Shown one piece after another: positions 17,801-24,940 of a DNA stretch of 42,718 bases (its first letter is position 1; every line of letters begins with the position of its first letter). The notes beneath the pieces were generated by a model that was given only the letters and a program-made list of their open reading frames with translations, was not told where the DNA came from and ran no database searches. The stretch lies in assembly GCA_029261795.1 (NCBI GenBank), contig JAJDAP010000020.1, forward strand, positions 1 through 42,718, given 5' to 3'. The DNA is from Deltaproteobacteria bacterium. GTDB lineage: Bacteria > Myxococcota_A > UBA9160 > UBA6930. A program made the position numbers and the translations under genes.

Positions 17801-17841
17801 GGGCGCCCTATACTGGCCTTCCGGCAACCGGAGAGCCAGTC

Positions 17842-18705
17842 GTGACCGTGCCCCACAGAATCCGCATTATCGATGCTCAAATGGGTATCGGCGTAGAGGC
17901 CGAGCGTGCGCGACGCGCCGGCGCGCTTCGGGGCCTTCGCGATGCGGAAAGCCGACGCGCGTTTGCCGGCGAACTCCGCTCACCCTGGCCCGAACTCGGA
18001 CCCGACGCAGACGCCTCCGAGCAGATCGCGGCGACGATTCACGACATGGACCGCCACGGCATCGAACGCGCCATGGTGACCCTGGACGACGACCGGCCAC
18101 TCGCCCTCGAAGCCATCTCCACGCGGCCCGACCGCTTCTTCGCGAGCTATGAGTGCAATCCGCACGCGGGTGTCGACGAGGTCCGGAAGATCGAGCGCTT
18201 CCAAAGCAGCCACGGGATCCGCGCCGTGTTGGCGCGGCCGTCGAATCTCCACCCCCAGGTTCCGGTCGACGACCGTCGCTTCTACCCGATCCTCGCCAAG
18301 TGCGTAGAACTCGGCCTGCCCTTCTGCCCGGAGCTCGGTGTCCCCGCCGAGCGCGTGCCGCTGGCACCCCAGAAGGTCGAGCGGATCGACAGCGTGGCAG
18401 CGGACTTCCCGGAGCTACAGATCATCCTGCGTGGCGGCTGTGAGCCCTGGGCTCGGCTGGCGGTCTTGTTGATGCGGAAACGGCCGAACGTTTCATTCAT
18501 GACCTGGGGCGCTCCAGCAAGTTGGTCCCCCGAAGTGCTCGCCTTCGCCAACGGCGGAGGCGCCGGGCGGATTCTCTACGCCGGCGATGCGCCGCTGAAC
18601 CTCCCGCTCGAGCAGAGCTTCAAGCAGCTCGCCGAGGTCGCCCTGGCCGGCTCGGTGTGGCCCCAGATCCTGCGCGAGAACGCGCTCCGCCTCTTCAAGC
18701 TCTAG
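17842..18705 (+). CDS. Amidohydrolase_2-fold protein lacking canonical metal ligands
   Basis: A 287-residue TIM-barrel protein. It aligns by eye with a subgroup of amidohydrolase-related proteins: GLPFCPELGVPAERVPLAPQ, then RGGCEPWARLAVLLM and RILYAGDAPLNLPLEQ. The family normally starts with DxH and has a His in the RHGxEPW segment. Here these read DAQMGIG and RGGCEPW, so the first-strand His and the later His are absent; the Asp in AGDAP remains. It may be a non-catalytic or metal-independent member. GTG 17842 has GGAGAG eight bases upstream. Divergent from the GHMP kinase with a 41-base spacer. Confidence 0.72.
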   Translation: MTVPHRIRIIDAQMGIGVEAERARRAGALRGLRDAESRRAFAGELRSPWPELGPDADASEQIAATIHDMDRHGIERAMVTLDDDRPLALEAISTRPDRFFASYECNPHAGVDEVRKIERFQSSHGIRAVLARPSNLHPQVPVDDRRFYPILAKCVELGLPFCPELGVPAERVPLAPQKVERIDSVAADFPELQIILRGGCEPWARLAVLLMRKRPNVSFMTWGAPASWSPEVLAFANGGGAGRILYAGDAPLNLPLEQSFKQLAEVALAGSVWPQILRENALRLFKL

Positions 18706-18934
18706 CCCCGACGATTCATCCCCAACTGCGGGAGACAGCGACGCTGAGCAGAACAGGCCGAGATTCCACGGGTTGGCGCTCGACCCTCTGGGACGTTTGA
18801 AGGCGCCCAGCTGCGCGAAGAGTCGCCGATCGGTTCCACGGCCTGCGCTCGGGCCAGAGAGATTCTTCTGCTCTCGAGCGTGCGGACTAGCGGTGCCTGC
18901 ACGAGGCGATGCCGGTCGGGGCCGCGGGGACGGT

Positions 18935-19320
18935 TCAGCCCGGAGCGGCGGCGGGGTCCAGGAGCGGACCGGCCCGCCTCCAGCCTTCGTTGAGGAGCCA
19001 GGTGTGCGTGAACGCGACCGCCCGCGTGCCGGGCGTTCCTCTTGCCGCGATCACCAGATCCCGCGCGGAGCGCTTCCAGCCCCCGAACCATCGACCGGAA
19101 GAAGCGGGGTCGATTCGCACGCTGCTGGGTGGCCGCTTCATGTGCCGCCTGGCGTTCATCAGGACATAGCGCAGTGCATTGCGCACTTGGGTCGGTGACT
19201 TCAAGACCACGTGGTGATACCGGTCCTTCAAGACCGGTCCAGAGCGCGCGAACACGCGATTCACCGCACGCGCGAGGCGCCATCCCTCGACAGCCTCCGG
19301 TCGCCAATGCGACGCTGATC
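18935..19320 (-). pseudogene. REP-associated tyrosine transposase (RAYT / IS200-like Y1) remnant
   Basis: The C-terminal half reads clearly: RLARAVNRVFARSGPVLKDR, then QVRNALRYVLMNARRH with the helix that carries the nucleophilic Tyr, then SSGRWFGGWKR and THTWLLNEGWRRAGPLL, ending at its own stop (18935). The N-terminal half with the HUH metal motif cannot be found in any frame; pieces in other frames upstream suggest deletion and frameshift. GCGGGGACGG (18924-18933), the core shared by the palindromic repeats, lies one base past the stop. The surrounding gap 18706-19456 holds no other gene I can support. RAYT proteins mobilise palindromic REP elements, so this may be the source of the window's repeats. 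Confidence 0.72.
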
Positions 19321-19456
19321 TCCAAGACGCCGCTGCCCGGAATGCCCGCGAGGCCAGGTGTGCAGAGCTTGCCTGGGCGGGTGCTGGCCGCTGATGCCCG
19401 CATGAAGCTCCATGGGAGCTGTCATTGGCTTGGGTCGAGGCGCAGGTGTCGGTGGG

Positions 19457-20152
19457 TCAGCCGAACTCGCCGTCGAGTTCCAGGTCGGCCAACACACCCG
19501 AGTGGTCGGACGCGAATCCTCGAACGGCTTGGCAGCTTCGAAGCTGCACGCCGGCCGTCATCACGTGGTCGATGCGCAGCAGGCACGGCGCACCTGGGAA
19601 CGGTCCCCAGGTTCGCTCGGCACTGCGGTTTTCCGTACGCGCGAGTTCGAGCGCGCCGTCCGTCAGTTCGCGGGTTATGCGTTGATAGGCGGGCCAGAGC
19701 GGCGTGGAGTTGAGATCGCCTACGAGCACGCAGCGCTCGGCGCGATGCTCCGAAAGCCACGCCGAGAGTTCCGAGATCTGCGCTCGCCGCAACGGCAACG
19801 AGGACCAGGGACGCACGTGGGGTGCCTGGATGTGGATGTTCAGCAGCTGCAAACCATCAGCGAGCCCGGGCCAGGTCGTCGGTGAGAGCTCGGCCACGCG
19901 AGCATCGCGGCGCGGGAGCGAGACATGGTGCACCTGGATCGGCAGGCGCGCGGCGATGCCCATGCCGGAGTGGTCGCCGGCGGGTTCGAGCTTGCCGTGG
20001 GGCAACACCTCGTGGATGGCACTGGCCTGGGCGGGATCCAGTTCCTGGAAACAGGCGACATCCACCGAACGCTCGACGAGAAAGCGCGCGATCGCCTCCG
20101 GGTCGGCCCGGCCGTTCCAGCAGTTGAGAGTCAGGACCCTGAGATCGTGCAT
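19457..20152 (-). CDS. Endonuclease/exonuclease/phosphatase-family protein
   Basis: A 231-residue metal-dependent phosphoesterase of the DNase I-like fold. LRVLTLNCWNG (N in the first strand), FQELD (catalytic Glu), LLNIHIQAPH, LVGDLNSTP (Asp and Asn), RIDHVM and ASDHSGVLADL (final Asp-His) are all present, so it should be active. No signal peptide is evident, so it is probably cytoplasmic. The substrate could be DNA, a phospholipid or an inositol phosphate; the sequence does not decide. It begins six bases after the DUF374 acyltransferase gene and is the last gene of a minus-strand trio. Confidence 0.87.
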   Translation of the reverse strand: MHDLRVLTLNCWNGRADPEAIARFLVERSVDVACFQELDPAQASAIHEVLPHGKLEPAGDHSGMGIAARLPIQVHHVSLPRRDARVAELSPTTWPGLADGLQLLNIHIQAPHVRPWSSLPLRRAQISELSAWLSEHRAERCVLVGDLNSTPLWPAYQRITRELTDGALELARTENRSAERTWGPFPGAPCLLRIDHVMTAGVQLRSCQAVRGFASDHSGVLADLELDGEFG

Positions 20153-20158
20153 CGTTCC

Positions 20159-20842
20159 CTAGGCGACGGAGTCGCCCCCGGCATCCGGCCCAGAATCGAG
20201 CTGGTGGAGTTCCGTCTCGAGCTCGGCGAGGTGGGCCGCCAAAGCCTCGCCATCCGAACCTTTCGGCACGAGGAGCGTTCGACCGAAGCGACATCTCACC
20301 CGGGCGAAGGGCCGGGGCAGGATCGCCCGGTCCCAGCTGCCGAACTGCCAGGCGGCGCTGACGGAAACGCCGGCCGGGCAGAGTGTGGCCCCGGTCATGC
20401 GCGCCAGGGCAACGACTCCCGGCTGGGCTACCCCGGCCGGCCCGCGCGGGCCGTCGGGCATCATGGCGACGCAGTGGCCCGCCCGTGTCGCTCGGATCAG
20501 GCCGCGCAGCAGCGTGCTGGCGCCGGCGGACGAGGAACCACGCACGCTCTCGCCGAAACCCATGCGGCGGAGGACCGCATCGATCCAATCCCCGTCGCGG
20601 CTCTTGCTGATCGGGATCACGAGGCCGCGGTCGTGGAAGAGACCGAGGGCCACGAACAGGTTCCGGTGCCAGGACACCAGGATGAAGCTGCCGTCGGCGT
20701 CGCCGTCGAGCGGATTCGGACCCTCGATCTCGACGCGCCAGGTCCGCGCGAGCACGCGCATCAGGCCGGAGACGAGCACGCCCGCCACCGCGCGTGTGGT
20801 CCGATAGGCCCACGAACCCCGCTCCAGCCGCACCTTGTTCAT
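20159..20842 (-). CDS. DUF374 lysophospholipid acyltransferase-like protein
   Basis: A 227-residue membrane-associated protein. ILVSWHRNLFVAL replaces the HxxxxD motif of glycerol acyltransferases, as usual in DUF374. ISKSRDGDWI, MGFGESVRGSSSAGAS and MMPDGPRGPAGVAQPGVVALA are the other conserved blocks. The family is linked to outer-membrane lipid or lipid A acyl transfer in Gram-negative bacteria (family knowledge, mechanism inferred). ATG 20842 overlaps the permease stop (ATGA). The upstream membrane permease gene and the downstream nuclease-family gene share its transcript. Confidence 0.88.
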   Translation of the reverse strand: MNKVRLERGSWAYRTTRAVAGVLVSGLMRVLARTWRVEIEGPNPLDGDADGSFILVSWHRNLFVALGLFHDRGLVIPISKSRDGDWIDAVLRRMGFGESVRGSSSAGASTLLRGLIRATRAGHCVAMMPDGPRGPAGVAQPGVVALARMTGATLCPAGVSVSAAWQFGSWDRAILPRPFARVRCRFGRTLLVPKGSDGEALAAHLAELETELHQLDSGPDAGGDSVA

Positions 20843-21717
20843 CCTCCCCAAGCGATCAGCGCTACGCCTGCCACGGTAGCGGCAGCGCCGGCCATTCGTC
20901 GGGCCCCGGGTCTCTCATGAAGGAACAAGATCGCGATCGCGACGGCGAATAGCACGCTCGTCTGGCGAATGGCCACGACATAGCTGGCCGGCGCCGTCCG
21001 ATAGGCCTCGAGGATCAGCCCGTAGCCCACCAGGCCGATGACGATGGCGCCGAGCGCGCGCGCGCCGTTCTCTCGGAACGAGCGCCGCAGTTCGTGGCGG
21101 TCGACGTTGCGAAGCCCGATCGGAAAGAACACCAACGGACCGGCCAGCGAGAGCAGGGCGAACCATGCGAGGGCCGGTGGGAGGGCACCGTGCCAGCTTC
21201 CTGCGTCGAGTGCGGCCACGCCGGCCTTGTCGGTCAGCGAGTAGGCGACGGTGGTCGCCAGCGTCAACCAGGCGAAGCCGACGCCAGGCATGCGCGCGAG
21301 GGCGCGCAGGCCACCTTCACCGTGAACCAACCAGATGCCGCTCACCACGACGGCGATTCCGGATACGCCAACCGGTGTCAGGGATTCCCCGAGAAGCGGA
21401 ACGGCCACGAACGGGAGGAACGCGGGCGTCGAGCGGATGATCGGATAGGCGAGCGTGAGATCGGCGCGTTCGAGCGAGGCGCTCAGGAACCACAGGTAGA
21501 GCCCGTGGGCAACGCCCGTGGCCGCGATCAGCTGCCAGGCCCGCGCCGACAGATCACCCAACTCGATGAACGGCAGCAGCGCCAGCGCGACCAGGGCCAT
21601 CCCCGCGGTCTGCACGAGGTTGAAAGCCAGCGGACTCCGCGTCCCCTTGATCGCCACGCTCCACCCCGCATGCAGCAACGCCGACACCAGCACCATCAGG
21701 ATTTCGGGGACGGACAT
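20839..21717 (-). CDS. EamA/DMT-superfamily permease
   Basis: A 292-residue inner-membrane protein with about ten hydrophobic helices in two EamA repeats. Family features include LLHAGWSVAIKG near the start, YLWFLSASLERADLTLAYPIIRS closing the first repeat, and RTAPASYVVAIRQTSVLFAV and LHERPGARR in the second. It exports a metabolite of unknown identity. The first codons lie inside the palindromic repeat copy 2: the start ATG 21717 follows AAAGGTGAG, itself part of the repeat arm. ATG 21696, just outside the repeat, matches where related proteins begin, and ATG 21729 is also in frame. The N-terminus therefore appears extended by the repeat. Confidence 0.85.
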   Translation of the reverse strand: MSVPEILMVLVSALLHAGWSVAIKGTRSPLAFNLVQTAGMALVALALLPFIELGDLSARAWQLIAATGVAHGLYLWFLSASLERADLTLAYPIIRSTPAFLPFVAVPLLGESLTPVGVSGIAVVVSGIWLVHGEGGLRALARMPGVGFAWLTLATTVAYSLTDKAGVAALDAGSWHGALPPALAWFALLSLAGPLVFFPIGLRNVDRHELRRSFRENGARALGAIVIGLVGYGLILEAYRTAPASYVVAIRQTSVLFAVAIAILFLHERPGARRMAGAAATVAGVALIAWGG

Positions 21718-21764
21718 CTCACCTTTCATGATTGCAAGTTTGAAAGGTGAGATGTCCGTCCCCG
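21705..21764. repeat. Palindromic repeat, copy 2
   Basis: Perfect 24-base arms (21705-21728 and 21741-21764) around a 12-base loop. The outer arm reads CGGGGACGGACATCTCACC; the right side ends CCCCGCT as in the other copies. The loop side keeps the TTGCAA.../GCAAGTTTGAAA stretch seen in copy 1. It lies in the divergent space between the permease gene (minus) and cyoE (plus) and overlaps the permease start. Confidence 0.88.
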
Positions 21765-21831
21765 CTTCGCGTGCTGGCGGTGGGGGCGTAACTGCCTATC
21801 CTACCGGCGCTTTCTGGAGACCCCCCTCGCG

Positions 21832-22734
21832 ATGAGCGCTGCTTCCCAGGCCGTCGACACCCGCGTTCCGGTATGGCGGAGTTACCTCGAGCTGACCAAG
21901 CCGAGGATTCTGCCCCTCGTGATCTTCACGGGGCTGCCTGCCATGGTGCTGGCCGGTGGTGGCTGGCCGGACCCTGTCTATGCCACCCAGGTGTTGTTCG
22001 GCATCGCGCTGGCCGCCGCCGCCGCGAACGTGCTGAACATGTACGTCGAGCGGGATCTTGACGGGCTGATGGAGCGCACCCGGGTTCGACCCCTGCCAAC
22101 CGGTGCACTCTCCGCGAGTTCGGCGCTCACCTTCGGTGTCGGCCTGTCGGTCCTCTCGACAGGCTTTCTCTGGTGGATCGCCGGCCCGGTCCCGGCGCTG
22201 CTCAGCGTGGCGTCGATCCTCTTCTACGTCTTCGTCTACACGATCTGGCTGAAGCCCCGCTCGGTCTACAACGCCGTCATCGGTGGCGCCGCCGGTGCCG
22301 CAGCACCCCTGATCGCGGATGCCGCCGTGAACGGGGCCGTCGGGCTTCCCGGCCTGATCCTCTTCGCGATCATCTTCCTCTGGCAACCGCCCCACGTCTG
22401 GGCCATCGCCCTCTATCGCGGTGCGGACTACGCCGCCGCCGGCATCCCGATGATGCCCGCCGTCGTCGGCCCCGAGCGCACCTACCGGCGCATGATCTAC
22501 TACACCCTCGGCCTCATCCCCGTGACCTTCGCGCCCTGGGTGCTGGGCTGGGTCGGCCCGATCTACGGCGTCACCGCGATCGCGCTCAATGGCTGGTTCA
22601 CCTTCAGTCAGCTCCAGCTGATGCGGCAGAAGGACGATCCGGCCGCGCGACGCGTCTTCTTTACGTCGCTGGCCTACCTGTTCCTGCTCTACCTGGCGCT
22701 GCTGGTCGATCTCGCCTGGACGGCTCTCGCCTAA
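21832..22734 (+). CDS. cyoE: Protoheme IX farnesyltransferase (heme O synthase)
   Basis: Transfers a farnesyl group to heme b to make heme O, the precursor of heme A for the oxidase encoded downstream. The 300-residue UbiA-family membrane protein has about nine hydrophobic helices. The prenyl-diphosphate site is NMYVERDLDGLMERTRVRPL (69 onward), and the second conserved loop reads FLWQPPHVWAIALYRG. Also known as CtaB in oxidase clusters. It heads the plus-strand cytochrome oxidase region; no ctaA-type heme A synthase is in the window. The ribosome site is weak (GGAGA about eleven bases upstream). Confidence 0.95.
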   Translation: MSAASQAVDTRVPVWRSYLELTKPRILPLVIFTGLPAMVLAGGGWPDPVYATQVLFGIALAAAAANVLNMYVERDLDGLMERTRVRPLPTGALSASSALTFGVGLSVLSTGFLWWIAGPVPALLSVASILFYVFVYTIWLKPRSVYNAVIGGAAGAAAPLIADAAVNGAVGLPGLILFAIIFLWQPPHVWAIALYRGADYAAAGIPMMPAVVGPERTYRRMIYYTLGLIPVTFAPWVLGWVGPIYGVTAIALNGWFTFSQLQLMRQKDDPAARRVFFTSLAYLFLLYLALLVDLAWTALA

Positions 22735-22767
22735 CGATGCCCGTCGCTGCCGTGCGCTAGCAAAGGA

Positions 22768-23211
22768 ATGGATTCCTCTGCGCTCCCGGCCCTGAACGCC
22801 TCCCTGAATGCGATCGCCACGGTCCTCCTCATCTGGGGCCGGCTCGCGATCCGCCGGGGTGCCGTCGCGCTCCACAAGCGGTTGATGATCGGCGCCTTCG
22901 GGGTCAGCACCGCGTTCCTGGCTTCCTACGTCACGCACAAGGCGATGCGCGATTTCGAGAACACGAGCTACAACGCCGTCGGCGTGGCCAAGACCCTCTA
23001 CCTGCTGATGCTGGCGACCCATGTCCCGCTCGCGGCGACCGTGCCAGTGATGGCGCTCTTCCTGATCCGTTTCGGCCTCACCAACCAGCTCGAGCGGCAT
23101 CGTCGGCTCGCCCGTTGGGCCTGGCCCATCTGGATCTACGTCGGCGTCACCGGCGTGCTGATCTACTTCGTGTTGTACCACTGGAACCCGCCAGGAGCGG
23201 GTCTCGCCTGA
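22768..23211 (+). CDS. DUF420 membrane protein (oxidase assembly-associated)
   Basis: A 147-residue protein with four hydrophobic helices and the DUF420 pattern: LNASLNAIATVLLIWG, ALHKRLMIGAFGVS, YLLMLATHVPLA and ERHRRLARWAWPIWIYVGVTGVLIY. Histidines in HKRLM and THVPLA are conserved in the family. Members sit beside caa3-type oxidase genes; CtaM of Gram-positive bacteria is a related assembly factor. It is located 33 bases after cyoE. AAAGGA touches the start codon. Confidence 0.88.
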   Translation: MDSSALPALNASLNAIATVLLIWGRLAIRRGAVALHKRLMIGAFGVSTAFLASYVTHKAMRDFENTSYNAVGVAKTLYLLMLATHVPLAATVPVMALFLIRFGLTNQLERHRRLARWAWPIWIYVGVTGVLIYFVLYHWNPPGAGLA

Positions 23212-23436
23212 GCTTCGCCCCCGGGCGCTGCAATCGCCAAATTTCCAATATTCTCGGGGCTTTCCGCCACATCATTCGGCTCCGAACCCATTGACGAACG
23301 TTGTCCGGCTCTGCAAACTCGGCCCCCGTTTGGGGACGGGATTCGGCGACGGCTCGTGGTGGATTCGACTGTCCCGGAATCATCGCTCGCAGTCCGAACT
23401 CGAAGAACGCCAACCCCCCGTACCAAGGATTGCCCC

Positions 23437-24105
23437 GTGAGAATCGCCGCGAAGCTGCTCACCTCGTGTGTCCTGTCAGGCTCGATCCTGATGGGCCTGG
23501 CCCTGGCCGCACCCGCCTCGGCCGACGTCGGCCAGGCTGCAAACGGACGAGGGGAGGCCCTGTTCAACCTGTGCACCCAGTGCCATGGCAGCGCGGGAGA
23601 GGGAAAGCACAACATCGAGGCGCCCGCGATCGCCGGCCTGCCCACCTGGTACGTCACGACCCAGCTGAACAACTTTCGCAGCGGCGCCCGCGCCACCCAC
23701 TTCGACGACATCCAGGGCATGCGCATGCGCCCGATGGCGATGTCGCTGACGGGCGAGGGGGACGTCGAGGCGGTCGCCGCCTACGTCGGATCGCTCCCGG
23801 TGACGTACCCCGTGGCCACGCTCGAAGGTGGCGACGCCGCCAAGGGCCAGAGCGCCTACATGCTCTGCGGATCCTGCCACGGGATGGATGGCAACGGCTC
23901 CGAGCCCCAGGGCGGTCCGCCCCTGGCCGGCCAGAGCGACTGGTACATCCTGTCGCAGCTCGAGAAGTACAAGGCCGGAATCCGCGGTCGCGACCCGCGC
24001 GATGCCTTCGGCATGATGATGCAGCCGATGTCGCTCACCCTTGCTGATGAGCAGGCGATGAAGGACGTGATCGCCCACATCATGACCTTGAAGCCCGCGA
24101 ACTAG
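23437..24105 (+). CDS. Secreted diheme cytochrome c (c4-like)
   Basis: A 222-residue periplasmic electron carrier. The signal peptide is cleaved near APASA (about residue 29). Two similar cytochrome domains carry CTQCH (46-50) and CGSCH (144-148), each followed by a Met-rich segment (GMRMRPMAM and FGMMMQPMSL) that offers the axial Met. The architecture resembles cytochrome c4. GTG 23437 has AAGGA eight bases upstream. Immediately upstream of the oxidase genes, it probably donates electrons to subunit II, which lacks a fused cytochrome domain. The 225-base gap before it contains TTGACG (23291-23296), but no good -10 partner. Confidence 0.9.
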   Translation: MRIAAKLLTSCVLSGSILMGLALAAPASADVGQAANGRGEALFNLCTQCHGSAGEGKHNIEAPAIAGLPTWYVTTQLNNFRSGARATHFDDIQGMRMRPMAMSLTGEGDVEAVAAYVGSLPVTYPVATLEGGDAAKGQSAYMLCGSCHGMDGNGSEPQGGPPLAGQSDWYILSQLEKYKAGIRGRDPRDAFGMMMQPMSLTLADEQAMKDVIAHIMTLKPAN

Positions 24106-24115
24106 GAGCCCTCCG

Positions 24116-24226
24116 ATGGCCAAAGCCCATCCGCCCGAGAAACTCGCATCCAACGTCTTCTTGATGACGATGGCCGGCGTGGTCGCCTGGATCGCGGCTG
24201 CCTTCGTCTTCGTGATCCTTCCTTAA
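24116..24226 (+). CDS. 36-residue single-helix membrane microprotein in the oxidase cluster
   Basis: ATG 24116 to TAA 24226, with AGGAG eight bases upstream and ten bases after the cytochrome c gene. The chain has a polar start (MAKAHPPEKLASN) and one hydrophobic helix (about 14-35) ending at ILP. Position, ribosome site and tight spacing to coxB (nine bases) argue that it is a real gene. Small single-helix subunits or assembly factors are common in heme-copper oxidases, so an accessory subunit is the best guess. I cannot name the family. Confidence 0.68.
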   Translation: MAKAHPPEKLASNVFLMTMAGVVAWIAAAFVFVILP

Positions 24227-24235
24227 GGGGCCCTC

Positions 24236-24928
24236 ATGGATTGGATCGTTCAAGCTTCCACGTTCGCGGCTGACGTCGATTTCGCCATCAACGTCATCTA
24301 CGTCCTCGTCGGTTTCTGGTTCTTCCTGACCTTCGGGATCTTCCTGTGGTTGGTGATCGCCCACCGCGCGAAGCCCGGTCAGAAGGCCGAGTACCTGACC
24401 GGAGACGAGAGAGAGCCGAAGAAGTTCATCAGCCGGGCGCACATGCTGGTTCTCGTCTGCGATGTCGCCATCGTGGTCGCGGCCGTTCAGGTCTGGGTCC
24501 AGGTCAAGCAGACGCTGCCGACTGCACCGGAGACTCAGACCGTGCGCATCGTTTCGCAGCAGTGGGCCTGGAGCTTCGTGCATCCCGGCGCCGACGGTCA
24601 GCTCGATACGGCGGACGACATCAAGACCGTCGATGAGCTGCACATCGAACTCGATCGGCCCTACATCTACGAGCTGACTTCGCGTGACGTGCTCCACGAC
24701 TTTTCCGTGCCGGCGTTCCGGCTGAAGCAGGACTCGATTCCCGGCCGCGTCATCACGGGTTGGTTCCAGGCGACCGTGGCAGGAATCCACGAAATCCAGT
24801 GTGCGGAGATGTGCGGGATCGGGCACGGCCTGATGCCCGGCAAGGTCGTCGTCGAAACCCCCGAGGAGCATGCGGCCTGGATGCAATCCAAGTCCGGTGG
24901 CGCGATGCTCGCCTCGGCGAGCCGGTAG
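24236..24928 (+). CDS. coxB: Cytochrome c oxidase subunit II
   Basis: Accepts electrons from cytochrome c at the binuclear CuA centre. The 230-residue chain has two membrane helices (about 17-43 and 70-90) and a periplasmic cupredoxin domain. All CuA ligands are present: H154 in LHDFSVPAFRLKQD, C189, E191, C193, H197 and M200 in CAEMCGIGHGLM. The aromatic patch QQWAWSFVHPG is present. There is no C-terminal cytochrome c domain, so the separate diheme cytochrome upstream probably fills that role. A SCO chaperone that could load CuA is encoded at 11476. Confidence 0.96.
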   Translation: MDWIVQASTFAADVDFAINVIYVLVGFWFFLTFGIFLWLVIAHRAKPGQKAEYLTGDEREPKKFISRAHMLVLVCDVAIVVAAVQVWVQVKQTLPTAPETQTVRIVSQQWAWSFVHPGADGQLDTADDIKTVDELHIELDRPYIYELTSRDVLHDFSVPAFRLKQDSIPGRVITGWFQATVAGIHEIQCAEMCGIGHGLMPGKVVVETPEEHAAWMQSKSGGAMLASASR

Positions 24929-24940
24929 CGGAGCGAGACC

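Noticed and set aside
18702..19403. 233-codon minus-strand frame over the transposase remnant
   Set aside because: The recognisable transposase residues lie in a different minus frame; this one reads through as non-family sequence.
19406..19420. AGCTCC-ATG-GGAGCT short inverted repeat upstream of the transposase remnant
   Set aside because: Only six-base arms and no similarity to the palindrome family; not enough to call an element end.
21796..23181. 461-codon minus-strand frame opposite cyoE and the DUF420 gene
   Set aside because: Charged, low-complexity product typical of high-GC antisense frames; the plus strand carries recognisable membrane proteins.
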